DNA from: Rotaria sp. Silwood1
Lineage: Eukaryota; Rotifera; Eurotatoria; Philodinida; Philodinidae
Length of the DNA: 64,000 bases
NCBI GenBank assembly: GCA_905250075.1
Contig: CAJNOP010000140.1
Coordinates: forward strand, 328,073 to 392,072
Direction of reading: 5' to 3'
Shown here: one piece after another, positions 45,805 through 56,874 of the stretch
Layout: each line of letters begins with the position of its first letter
Position numbering within the stretch: position 1 is the stretch's first letter
The notes under the pieces: model-generated
Told to the model about the DNA's origin: nothing
What the model saw: only the letters and a program-made list of their open reading frames with translations
The model's database searches: none
Position numbers and translations under genes: made by a program

Positions 45805-48800
45805 ATGCATTTTCCTCATCATCATTCATCAAGAAAAACAATTAATGATGGTTCTCGATCATTAAAACCTGATCGTGATGTTGGTCTTTCATTTTTATAT
45901 CGTTCAACACGAGGAGGAACACGTTTAAGTCATTCAACATTTCCTACTTATTATTCTTTAGCATATTTACCAATGCCATATTTTCCGAAAAATAATACAC
46001 GTTCAGTTCATTCCAATTTTCAAATATTATTATACAATTTTCTTGAACGACCAGCTGGTCTTAAATGTTTTATTTATCATTTTTCTGTGTAAGTAATACT
46101 AATAATATTAGTCTTTAAAAAAAATGATTGAAATTCATTAGATTCAAGTGACTATCTTAAGAAAGATAATTGTTTAACTAAACTCTTCTTTTGATTAACA
46201 TGAGAATAGAATAAAATTAAACTCATCATTCATTAGGGAAATTAATGATTATTTTTGTAGAATTTAATATCAAAAGATTTTCCGTCGATAAGATTTTTGT
46301 CTCATAGGTATACTTTTATTTATTAATATTGAATTCAATGAATAATTTATTCGATCTTGTTTTTTTTTTGGTTTATATTGTCAAAAGATTAAAAAATTAA
46401 TTCGATATTTAGATTTCTTGTGGTGCTTATTGGTCTTGTTTTGTCTGTTTTAACAACAATTGAGAAATTTTCTACAAATTTATCAATCTATGTTTATTGG
46501 ATTGAAATATTTCTTGTTCTTTTTTTTGGTGTTGAATATGTATTAAGATTATGGTCAGCAGGATGTCGAAGTAAATATATGGGTGTATCAGGTCGATTTC
46601 GATTTGCACGAAAACCAATTGCTGTTGTTGGTAAGAAAAGAGAGAGAGAAAAAAACAAGAATTAAATAAAATATTTCATCGTATTTTTTGTATTTTAAAA
46701 TAGATTTATTAGTTGTAATTGCATCAGCATTAATGATTATTTTAGCAGCTGATCGACAAGCTTTTGCTGCATCAGCTATTCGTGGTGTTCGATTTTTACA
46801 AATTTTACGTGTTTTACATGTTGATCGACATGGTGGTACATGGCGTTTATTAGGAAGTGTTGTATATATTCATCGACAAGTAAAAAAAATAAATATGAAG
46901 ATTATTCTTCGTTTTTTTTGTTTTACTTATAGTATTAAAATTGTTTTTTTTTTTGAAGGAATTGATTACAACGTTATATATTGGTTTTCTTGCATTAATT
47001 TTTTGTAGTTATCTTGTTTATATTGCAGAAAAAGATGAAAAAGGTGATGATTCACGAGGTATAAAAGGTAATGATAGTCATTTTGATACTTATGCCGATG
47101 CATTATGGTAAGTTTATTTAATTGTATTTAAAAAAACAAAATTTCTTTATATAGGTGGGGTGTTATAACCATAACTACGATTGGGTAATAAAAACTATTG
47201 AATAATTAATATTTTTGTTTTCTTTTTATATATTAGTTATGGTGATGTTTATCCAGTGACTTGGTAAGGAGGAAGATGCCGGAAATTCGAAAATTGAGCA
47301 GATAATTATTTTTGTTGTGCTTGAATAGAGTTTGTCGAGTTACTTAGATAAAAAAAAAGAAATATACTGTTTATGACATATTCAGGTGATGTTGTTTTAT
47401 TGAAACATAAGAAAAAATAAGTTCAAAAAAAAACAAATCAGGAAAGCTTATAGAAATTGAACTACGCAAAAAAGCATTAGGACTCGGTAACCTCAATTTT
47501 TATTTAAATGAGTTTTTTTTTTTTATCTTAGTCATTATATAATTAAACAAAAAAAAAAAATTTATTTGATTTTGTTTTTTTTTTGTGAAAATCGATATCT
47601 TCAATATGATATCAAAAAAGCTATAAATACGAATTTGTATTTCAAGACTTTAATCATTAGAATTTCAACTCTAAAGGATATAAGTATTATATTTCGAAAC
47701 ATCTGCATTGAGTAATACGTCAAAAGTAATTTGCGTCAAATTTTAACCTCAAGGGAAAGATTGGTCTAAATAATCGAATAGATTAGTGAGGGGATTGTAA
47801 GAATCGAAAAGAACTTTTTCGATTGAATGAACAATTTTTAACTAGATATATGATTTCATAGGACTATAATTCTTAAGAAATATATGATAAACATATGTTA
47901 ATTTTATTTTTAAACTCAATTCAATACAATTACAAATGCTTTTCAATTTTCTCGAATCAATATATATGTTATTTCTTAATGAAATAATATTTTATATATT
48001 TCATGCATAACACAGAATAGAACAGCAGGAACGTAGTGTCAACTTACAAAATTGTTCTCAACAATGACCTATTTTCCTATGTGAAGAGATCTCTTGATTA
48101 ACATTATTTCAGTAATTCATAATGTTTCTATTCAAATTTTTTTATGCAACAATAATCAGCACATCATCATTAATGAACTTAGATAAATAACTACATTTAG
48201 AAATATGAAAAGAAAAAAAAAAATTTTTTTAGCCTACAGGATCCCTGGAGGAAAGTATAAAGAATATTGAAAAATTTATTTTTAATATGAACATGAAATA
48301 TAGTATTTATAGATTCATCTCAAATTTGTTTTTCATGTAAGAATTTAAAACTTGATAATATTTTCATGTTAGTTCTTATTTATTTCATGATATCGTGTAT
48401 TGAATATACTGAAATATAATATATAGTTAAGAAATAACCTAGATCTAAAAACAAAAAAAAGCAATGATAAACAGTTTTTTTTTTTTTTTTTCTTTCTTTC
48501 TTTGATCTAATTCTTTTGAATATGTCAAAAACAGAGTATTTTTATTTTTTAGTTAATTTAATAATTTCTATCTATTTAATTTTCGAATAATTAGCATTTT
48601 AAATTATATTATATTTTTATTATTTAATAATGAATATTTAAGGGTTGGAAAAATTATAGCTTCTTGTTTTGCTATATTTGCAATATCATTTTTTGCTTTA
48701 CCAGCTGTAAATATTTTAATAATAATAAGAAATAAAAATTTAATTATTTATTTTATTTATTAGGGTATACTTGGTTCTGGTTTTGCCTTAAAAGTTCAAC

Positions 48801-51800
48801 AAAAACAACGTCAAAAACATTTTTCTCGACAAATTCCAGCTGCAGCAACATTAATTCAAGCTGCATGGCGTGTTTATGCAAGTTCACCTGGTTCATCATG
48901 TATTGCAACATGGAATATTTATTTACATGTTGCTGATACATCTTCATTACCAACAGGAAATAAATCATATTCAACAAATCATCAAACATTTGGTGGTATG
49001 AATTTTTTTTGTTTTTGTATAATATTTATTTAAGAAAAATAAAAATTTTGTTTTTTTTTTTTGGTAGAAAGAACAGCAGAAAAACTTCGACATTTACGTT
49101 TAACAAGTGTTCATCGAAAAAGTCGTCCGAAAAGGACAAGTACAATACCATCATCACCTAATCTTTTACATTCACCTGTTTTTATTGATGGACGAAGTTC
49201 AGCATCATCAACATCAAATGCAACAATTTTAGAAAAGTAATATGAAATTTTTTTTTTTTGTCATAGAATTTTATATGTTAAATAATGTTATTTATAATAT
49301 CTAGTCATGATCATGATGATGAAGATTTTGAAGAAGAACCAATTAAACTTTGGTCGTAAGTATTTTAAAATTTTCTTTTCATATACTTCAATCGTTGATA
49401 ATGAAGAAAATATTTTTTTTTTTTTGTAAATATTTCTATGCTAAGATATAATTGTATGTCTTGAAACTTTTACAATAATCTATTTTTCATTAAGACCTAT
49501 CTTTATGCAAAATTTCAACCCAAGTCAAACAAACAGATGATAGGATCTTGCACGATTGTTCATCTGATTCAGAGATGTCCATCGCGGCAGGTTTTTTAAA
49601 AAATCACCGCGGCAGCGGCGCGGTAGCGGCAGATTTTTTTAAAAGTCATCGCGGCAGCGGTGCGGTAGCGGCAGGTTTTTTAAAAAACCATCGCGGCAGC
49701 GGCAGGATTCTTTTGGAGGACATTGAAAAACTGTATGAATTTAATAGAATTTCAGGATTTACAAATGAAACGCCCTGATATTGAATAAATCTGATGGACT
49801 AGTACCCATATCTCTGGTCAAATATAGTCACAGCAGTGAAATTAGAAACACTTTTTTGAAAACCGTCGCGACAGCGTCGCGGTGGCGGCACGTTTATTTT
49901 ATAATTCATCGCGGCAGCGTTTCTTTTATAAGTCATCGCGGTGCGGCAGCGTCGCGGCAACATTTTTTTATAAACCGTCGCGGCGCGGCAGCTTTTTTTT
50001 CTAAGACCGCGGCGCGGCAGGGACAGATTTTCAGCCGCGATGGACATCTCTGATCTGATCTTGTAAGATCAGACGGAAATCGTACAAAAAATCATGGTCT
50101 CAGAAGTCTTACTCTAAGATTCTTGACAGATGTTGTTGTCCTATCAAATCTTACTGTAAGATTATAGAAAATCTTATGCAATGGTAAGATCTGACAAGAA
50201 TTTTAGAGTAAGAATTGATGTAAGATTTTTGAGACCACGATTTTTTGTATGATCGTACAAGACTTAATATCAGATTCTTTGACCTGGGAAGTCAAAATTC
50301 AGTTTTTTTTTCGATATTTCTTCAGAGAGATTATGACATTCATTTGAAATCTACCATAAAAATGAAAAATCTCAGTAACAATAAACTAAGGATATAAACT
50401 CTTGTCAAAGTATTCATAGCTCATTGGAATCTACATAATACATAGTCTTAAATAAAAAGTGATTTTTATCATTTGGATGACTTCTGATGTTATAATTTCA
50501 AGTAGAATGCTTCTAACTTCTGAATATTGAACCTTTAAGTTCGAATGCATACTTAATAATGTAAAATTCATTGTAAAAATCTAATGATATAGGTTTGTTT
50601 TTAAAAACGTCGATTGAAAAAAAAAACAAACTTTAATTTACCCTTTGATCTGATATGATTTCTTCGAAAAGAAACTACAATATATATTTTTTTTTTGCAT
50701 ACAGATTTATCTGATGTATTAACTCTTTGATGGTAGTTTTTTTGAAAAATAAATAAAATTTTATTTTAAATATTATTTAACATTCTAAACAAAACAAATA
50801 CATAAAATCTGTTACATAACTATAATGTAGCATCCGGAAAGAAAAATATTGAAAATGCAAAATAAAATTTGAAATTTCTCAAAAAAATAAATTACGCAAA
50901 TGTCCATATTATAGTCTTCACACATATTACATGAATCTTTTCTATTTTTGTGTTTCTTATTTGAAATTACAAGAGACATAAAGTTGATTTACAACTGGAT
51001 ATACTGTGCAAAGCGGTAATACATAAAGTCGTTACTAGCAATGCATACCAGAGATGGACAAAATCGCACCGCGCCTCCCCGCGCTTCCCCGCGCCACTGC
51101 TCGCGCCTAGGCACTACGCACATCTCTCTTTCTCTTTGCTCTACCAATCAGTTTCTCAAACTCCACCGAATACAGGGATGCTCTAAGCATGCGCTCATCG
51201 AAGCTCAGACTAGTGTAGCGTAGGCGTGAGCAACGGCGCGGGGAAGCGCGGGGAGGCGCGGTGCGACTTTGTCCATCTCTGATGCATACATTTAAGCACA
51301 AAGCATACGAAAAAGAAAACCGTATTTTAATATAACTAAAGACATTTTTCTCTAACTAAATTTTAAAACCGTAAATTTTGCGGATTTCACTATCAAAGGG
51401 TAAAAAGATCTAAATGTTTGATTTATATTGTTTCGATGAATTCATATTTAAGATTAACAATTTCACTTACAATTCATAGTTTAATTCAATATATCAATTA
51501 TTTATATTAACTACTTTTTAATCAAAGATTTATTTTATTTCAGAAACGGTTTTTCTTTTGTTTTTTCATTCCTAACATATTCAATATTTCAAATAAATAA
51601 TTAATATAAATTTATTTATTTTTAATAGTTTAACTGAAGATCATAAACGAATGATACGATGTATACGTAAAATGCAATTAATTGTTGCTCGTAATCGATT
51701 TCAAGTAAATAAATATTTTTCTTGATTCTTTTTTTTTTTTCTAAATAATTTATTTATTTTTTTTCTTCTAGCAAGCAAGAAAACCATATGATGTACGTGA

Positions 51801-52201
51801 TGTACTTGAACAATATTCTCATGGACATATAAATATGATGATGAGAATAAAAGAATTACAACGAAAGTAAAACAACAAAAAAAAAACAAATATATATAAA
51901 TTTATCATCTATAGAAAATTTTTTTTTTGATTCAATTTATTGTTTTAGAATTGAACATACAATTGGTAAACAAGCACCCGTAGCAATTGAAGATCGTGCT
52001 AAATTAACTGTTCTTGCACGAATGCAACGCGTTGAAGGTACAATGAATATTATGGGAGAAACTATGGAAAATATTTTAAAATTATTAAAGATTGTTGATG
52101 AAAAACTTGATCGAGTTTTACCTAATGATAATCGTTCGACAAAATCAATTTTATCACGAATGAATACAAAATTTTCTTCTACACAAGAAGGAATATTATA
52201 A
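45805..52201 (+). CDS. KCNQ: KCNQ1-like voltage-gated potassium channel
   Basis: Thirteen exons with consistent phases: 45805-46088, 46413-46630, 46704-46879, 46959-47107, 47155-47184, 47237-47263, 48643-48706, 48764-48995, 49068-49236, 49305-49355, 51629-51704, 51772-51866 and 51949-52201; 607 residues. It has an N-terminal YNFLERPAG motif, S1-S3, and an S4 reading [20 protein letters not shown], very close to the KCNQ1 type. Then come S5, the pore with the filter TIGYGD, S6 with [20 protein letters not shown], helix A with the IQ-type calmodulin site ([13 protein letters not shown]), and a distal helix/coiled coil near the C-terminus that should drive tetramer assembly. By family knowledge it is a plasma-membrane delayed K+ channel controlling excitability and PIP2-dependent. 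The filter is encoded by two microexons of 30 and 27 nt. Intron 10 (2.3 kb) carries two hAT MITEs. In-frame sequence runs upstream of the start, but 45805 is the first ATG and directly precedes conserved-looking codons. Confidence 0.93.
49519..50287. mobile_element. Palindromic element in KCNQ intron 10, interrupted by a hAT MITE
   Basis: The left side, from CCAAGTCAAAC (49519) to about 49569, continues after the insert at 50061-50180. It matches, inverted, 50185-50287. Matched blocks are ACAAAAAATCATGGTCTC against its complement, CTTACTCTAA, and the outer CCAGGTCAAAG. The inserted 49570-50052 element splits the left arm, which gives the order of insertion. Confidence 0.65.
49570..50052. mobile_element. 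hAT MITE with GCGGCAGCGG repeats
   Basis: Termini CAGAGATGTCCATCGCGGC at 49570 and its exact inverse ending at 50052. The 8-bp target duplication is ATCTGATT/ATCTGATC (49562-49569 and 50053-50060, one mismatch). Both halves are filled with GCGGCAGCGGCGCGG-type repeats separated by T-runs. Frames run through it only because of the repeat structure. It is strongly GC-rich compared with its intron. Confidence 0.9.
51049..51281. mobile_element. hAT MITE with CCCCGCGC repeats, young copy
   Basis: Terminal inverted repeats of about 45 bp beginning CAGAGATGGACAAA differ at about one position. Target duplication ATGCATAC is perfect (51041-51048 and 51282-51289). The element is 233 bp; the arms contain CGCGCCTCCCCGCGCTTCCC. 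High arm identity and intact duplication suggest recent insertion in KCNQ intron 10. Confidence 0.93.
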
Positions 52202-52259
52202 AATGAATGTTATATATTTTGAAATAACATAAAAAAAAAAAAGAAGAAAAAGGCAAAAT

Positions 52260-52685
52260 TCAAAGATCAGAAACAAGTTGATTCGTTATTTCATATTGAT
52301 TTGAAATAAAATTTTTTTTTTCTCGAAATTTTGAATACATTGATAATGAAGTTGCTCGTAATGGTACTCGATTTAATGGTATTTGTAATTCACCAAATGA
52401 TTGTGAACGTCTTTCAACTTTAGGTTTAGTTGATTGAGTAAGAACAATTGATAAATGATCATTTAATTGTTCTATTGAATGTAATGATGAATTCCTTTGA
52501 TTTTTTCGAGATATAGAATAACGTTTATATGAAATAAAATTATACATTAAATAAAATATAAGAATAAATAAAAGAATAATTAATAATACTATAACATATA
52601 TACTAGTATAATCAATTGTTGATTTCGATGATAAAATTAAAATTTGATGTGTTTGATGAGAAAGTGTTATATTTGATTCAATCAT
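52260..52685 (-). CDS. Small single-pass membrane protein tail to tail with the KCNQ-like gene
   Basis: Open frame of 141 residues. A short N-terminus with an NIT glycosylation sequon (N5) is followed by one hydrophobic span (about 29-50), a basic stretch (SYKRYSISRKNQR) and a ~90-residue polar tail containing ERRSQSF, a possible basophilic kinase site. This suggests type I or III topology with a cytosolic tail. Just before the ATG on the minus strand lies TTATCTTTAG, and a GTAGGT donor lies near 52880, so a 5' UTR intron is plausible. It ends 58 bp from the KCNQ stop, in convergent orientation. Size and layout recall KCNE beta subunits of KCNQ1, but no KCNE sequence signature is convincing and KCNEs are thought vertebrate-specific. 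Function unassigned. Confidence 0.5.
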   Translation of the reverse strand: MIESNITLSHQTHQILILSSKSTIDYTSIYVIVLLIILLFILIFYLMYNFISYKRYSISRKNQRNSSLHSIEQLNDHLSIVLTQSTKPKVERRSQSFGELQIPLNRVPLRATSLSMYSKFREKKNFISNQYEITNQLVSDL

Positions 52686-52889
52686 TGCTAAAGATAAGAA
52701 TTTGAGAATGTGTTTAGAAAAAATAAACTATTCTCTTTTCTTCTTCTTTTTCTGTTATTATTATCTTTTTTTTTGCCTTAAAAATGTCAATCTAGATTCA
52801 ATTAGAAACTTAATAGACCGATCGACACAATAATATCATAATAAATTTATCAAAAAAAAGAACAAAGTCCAATGCACCTACCAATATTA

Positions 52890-53770
52890 TTAATCGTTAG
52901 TGTTCATCATTGTATTACATATTGTAATCATGTAATTGGTTTTTTTTTGTTTTGATAATGAAGAGACGATCTTCACTTGTCGATTGTCTAATTTCTTTTT
53001 ATATAGATTTATTGAACAATGTTCTTTTGTTTCTTTTTTTTTTCTCTATACACTAAACAAATCTATTTCATTATTTATGCACTCAACATAGTATCATTGC
53101 TTTTAAAAGAATAAGACCTAGTTGAATGCTTGTAAGAAAAAATAAGTTTGAAAAATATGTAAATAAAACTAGAGAACCTAGAAAAATGTCAATCGAATTG
53201 AATTATACAAAGATATTTCTGATAAAAACGAAAGCAATCATTTCTTTTTTTTTTCATGTGAACAGCTGTATTTGATTTGATCATAAAAGATAGTATAGAC
53301 TTAGATCGTCGACATAGAATTTATATTCATGAAAATATAAAAGAATAATTATCATTGTTGAATCTACTTCTTATTGAAGAAGTATAAAATAAATGATGAG
53401 TTTTATATGAAAGTGATCATTAACATATAGACTTTGTCATACATAAGAAAAAGTATAGTTATTATATTAATTCTTGTAGATATATCAAAGTTGGAATCGA
53501 TATTAGTCTAAGCGACTATACCAAGATGAATCATTTTTTACTTTTCTGATTTTACAAAAAAAAAAGCAAATCGAACCCTCAATTAATTACATCTACTTTT
53601 TAATCACTACAGCAATAATATACAAGTCCTGTCTCACATACTATTGCACTTAATACACACTTGAATTTTTGTCTCTACGTAGTTTTTTATTTAGAAGAAA
53701 TTAAAATTATTTCAACGAGCATAAATAGAGCAAATGAGTGACTATTCGACAAACATCGAGTCCAGCTTTT
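52890..53770. other. Intergenic, nothing recognised
   Basis: AT-rich; no coding or paired structure found. Confidence 0.4.
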
Positions 53771-53776
53771 TACACT

Positions 53777-53927
53777 CAGGGGTGCGCGAGCGGGGGGTTG
53801 GATACCCCCTGGTTTTGAAAATTTTCGTTTTTTTTGCTCAATGATTACTTCAAATTTTGATTTTTTTCACATTTTCTTCCGCTTTTCGAAAGTACTCCCC
53901 TGCTTCGACCTCTTCGCGCCGCCCCTG
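53777..53927. mobile_element. Short hAT-type MITE with CAGGGG termini
   Basis: Begins CAGGGGTGCGCGAGCG and ends CGCGCCGCCCCTG, an imperfect inverted repeat. The flanking 8-mers TTTACACT (53769-53776) and TTCATACT (53928-53935) agree at 6 of 8 positions. Length 151 bp, with poly-T-rich interior. An old copy of a hAT-like MITE is the best reading. Confidence 0.6.
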
Positions 53928-54384
53928 TTCATACTTCTTTACTGTGTTACCTATTCTCACTCAGATTGAAGACATAGCACAAGATTTGTATTCAGGCATC
54001 AGACATATGAACTTAGGAATCAAATTTCACCAAATAAAGAACTATAAGATGAAATCTTGTATAGTTTTTTAATCTAAATTCTACATTATTTCAACGGTTA
54101 TATATTCAGTAGGCATTGCACTGAATACACTGATAAGTGCAACATAAATTACTACCAGTGTAAGAAAAAGAACTGGAAATGTTACATGAAATATCACAAA
54201 GATACTGATTGAAAATGTAAAAAGTGTTAGATGATGGTATCTTTGGCGTTTCGTCGATTGACTAACTTTTTTAATTATTAAATGCTATTTATTTCTGTGT
54301 ACAATTTTACTTCTATACTATTAATCTTTATTAATTTGATAAAAAACAGAAGAAATTTGGTCGTTGTGAAACATTGTCTCTAAA

Positions 54385-54890
54385 ATTTTAGATTGAACTA
54401 TTGCCCATTTAAGAAAAAAAGGTGAGTGGATATTTTTTGCATAATTTTTGATAGAAGCAAGATAGAAAGTTGCGGTTTTCATTGTGGAAAAGAAGCGATG
54501 AAGACGCATCGAATAGTATATTATATACTTCTCTAGGATTAAAATGATTTTTTTTCAAAGAAATTAATACCAAAATCAGCTGAAAGTTTCGAATAAAATA
54601 CTTATAACTCCTGAATGAAAAAAATCTAAAAGTCTAGAACTTGTGCAATTTTATAGACCTTCATCTAGTGATTTGAATGCACACCTGATTATTGAAAATT
54701 GGCAGTAGTCATCTTACGGAGTATGTTGATTTTCAAAAATGTCGATTGAAGTTCTTGAAAAAATAAAAGTCAAATTATTCGGTAATATGCAATTCAATGC
54801 GTCTCTATTTCCAACGGTGAAAACTGCAGCACTCTATTTTATTTCTATCAAAAGTTATTCAAAAGGTGAATTCTCATTTCGTCGAAAAGT
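54385..54890. mobile_element. Foldback MITE, family FB-1, copy 2
   Basis: The left arm (about 54395-54515) carries TTTTTGATAGAAGCAAGATA and TGCGGTTTTCATTG. The inverted right arm (about 54795-54885) carries TTTCTATCAAAAGTTATTCA. The middle (54600-54710) has TTATAGACCTTCATCTAGTG and CTTATAACTC, homologous to the middle of the copy at 14811-15392. More diverged than copy 1. Confidence 0.7.
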
Positions 54891-55124
54891 AAAATTGAAA
54901 GAAAAAGAAGAAGAATATGAGTATCTGATTCTTCTTCTTTGAGTCTATTGAATAGAGTAATTTTCATCAAAGAAATCAATTAAGCTATATCAATACGTCA
55001 TTCAGTCAGCCATTCAATACCACCACGGAAAACTTATTTTTAAATCGAAATCTTCGATTAAAATATTTAGTTTTACATTTCGATGTTTGTTTTTTTTCTA
55101 TTGTTTAGTTGATTATTAATCATC

Positions 55125-56385
55125 ATGAAATTTGAATTATTATCAAATGAAATAATAATTGAATGTTTTGAATATCTCAATATATTTGATATATTTCATT
55201 CATTTGATCGATTAAATAATCGTTTTTCTTAAACTTCTTCGAAATATTCTTCAATACATATTAATTTTCAAAATATTCGTAAAAGAAAATTTTTTCAATT
55301 TTGTCAAGAAAAATTATTAAATATTAAAATTCAACAACAAATTTATTCATTATGTTTATCAAATAAAGATTCAATTGTTCAAATTAAAGTATTTTTATCA
55401 TTTAATAAATTTTCTCATCTTCATTCATTAATATTAATTCAAAATGGATGATGAAAATATTATTCAATTGAAATTAATATTACCTATATTAATAGAATTA
55501 AATATATTTTATTTAATTTCTTCTCAATGTGATGAAGATAAAATAATATCTCATCTTCCAATATCGAATTTAAAAATATTATCTATATTAACATATTTAA
55601 TAATATCTTTAATACCATATTTAAATATTTTTAAATTTAAATTTAATTGTAATCGTATATATCGAAATGAAACATTTCTAAATAGATATCTTCAATTTCA
55701 AAGTAATTTTTTATGTAAAAAAACATCAATGGTATACTCAATTATTATCAGATAAAGATTTATTATATACGTATTTATACAGTACCTTATCTATCAAATA
55801 CATTTAAATTAGAATTCTATACTAAGAGACTTTCGAATAAGTTAATAAATACTATTAATACATTTGATAAAGTAATCAATCTAACATTGAATGATAAGCA
55901 AATAAAAAAAAAACAATCTTTTTATCGTTTTCCAAATGCTTGTTCATTAACATTAACTACATTAGAAGAAGGAATTAGTAATTCTTCATTACAAAAAAAT
56001 AGATATAATATGTCTAAAAATGATTATTAATTTATCTAATTTAAAACATCTAGATATTTCAATGTGTTCAAAAATAATATTAACAGGAGAATTATTAGAC
56101 ACATTAAAAAAATCATCACAGTTATCATCAATAAAAATTAATTCAAATGATTTAATATTAATATTTAATCATAATCAATTATGTTCATATTTAAATAAAA
56201 TGATTAAACAAAATAAATATATACAAATATGCTCAATGTTCATTTAATAATCTTAATGAATTAAAAAAAATTTTGTAGAATATTTTCAAATATTGAACAT
56301 CTTATATGTAATATTCATGAACCAAAATTTGTATTATTTTTATTATATCGATTATTATCAGATAAAGATTTATTATATTGGACTC
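55125..56385 (+). pseudogene. Broken F-box/LRR protein gene
   Basis: The ATG at 55125 opens an F-box-like segment (FELLSNEIIIECFEYLNIFD, then FHSFDRLNNRF), interrupted by TAA at about 55230. Coding-like sequence continues with frame changes near 55440, 55740 and 56020: IQLKLILPILIELNIFYL, NLKHLDISMCSKI and, near the end, LFLLYRLLSDKDLLYW. At least one stop and three frameshifts disable it. The 3' end is cut at about 56386 by a palindromic element. Codon use is extremely AT-biased (many TTA, ATA, AAT), like other bdelloid F-box genes and unlike the intact minus-strand F-box gene at 34773-35948. Confidence 0.75.
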
Positions 56386-56815
56386 AAATGATGAGTTTCT
56401 ATCGGAAAAAAGTTTTTAATCAGAGTTTACAAAAAAATTAGCATTTTTCTGAGCCCTACCAGAAAATGTTTCACATCTTTAATAAGATGTCGTTTTCAGG
56501 AATGCCATCGAAAGCTACGTCAAATTTCATTTAAAAAAAATTCATCCGTTCAGAAGTTGTTCGGTTTTCAATTCCTGGTGAAATTTTTTCGAAACGTCTC
56601 GAATCTTAAAAACGCCATTACTTCTGAACGGATCAACTTTTTTAAATGAAATTTGAAATCTGTCGATGAAATTTGATGTAGCTTTCGATGGCACTCTTGA
56701 AAACGACATATCATTAAAGATGTGAAACATTTTCTGGTAGGGCTCAGGAAAAAGCTAATTTTTTTTTGCAAACCCTGATTTAATTTTTTTCCGATAGAAA
56801 TTCATCATTTGGGAC
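56386..56815. mobile_element. Palindromic element terminating the F-box pseudogene
   Basis: Arms 56386-56555 and about 56590-56812 are inverted copies. Matched blocks include GAGCCCTACCAGAAAATGTT, TTTCACATCTTTAAT, TGCCATCGAAAGCTAC and CCGTTCAGAAGT. The right arm has a short internal duplication of AAATTTCAT-type sequence. The right flank (to about 56873) ends GGTTACGCCACTA, which may belong to the element. Confidence 0.75.
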
Positions 56816-56874
56816 CCATGCTCTCTGATGGAGATCCAGTATACTGGAAAATCCTGGTTACGCCACTACCTTAT

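Noticed and set aside
49548..50053. Gly/Ala/Arg-rich repeated open frames
   Set aside because: Produced by the GCGGCAGCGG repeats of a hAT MITE inside an intron, not a repetitive protein.
51041..51301. Proline/arginine-rich open frames on both strands
   Set aside because: Lie in the CCCCGCGC hAT MITE and mirror each other because the element is palindromic.
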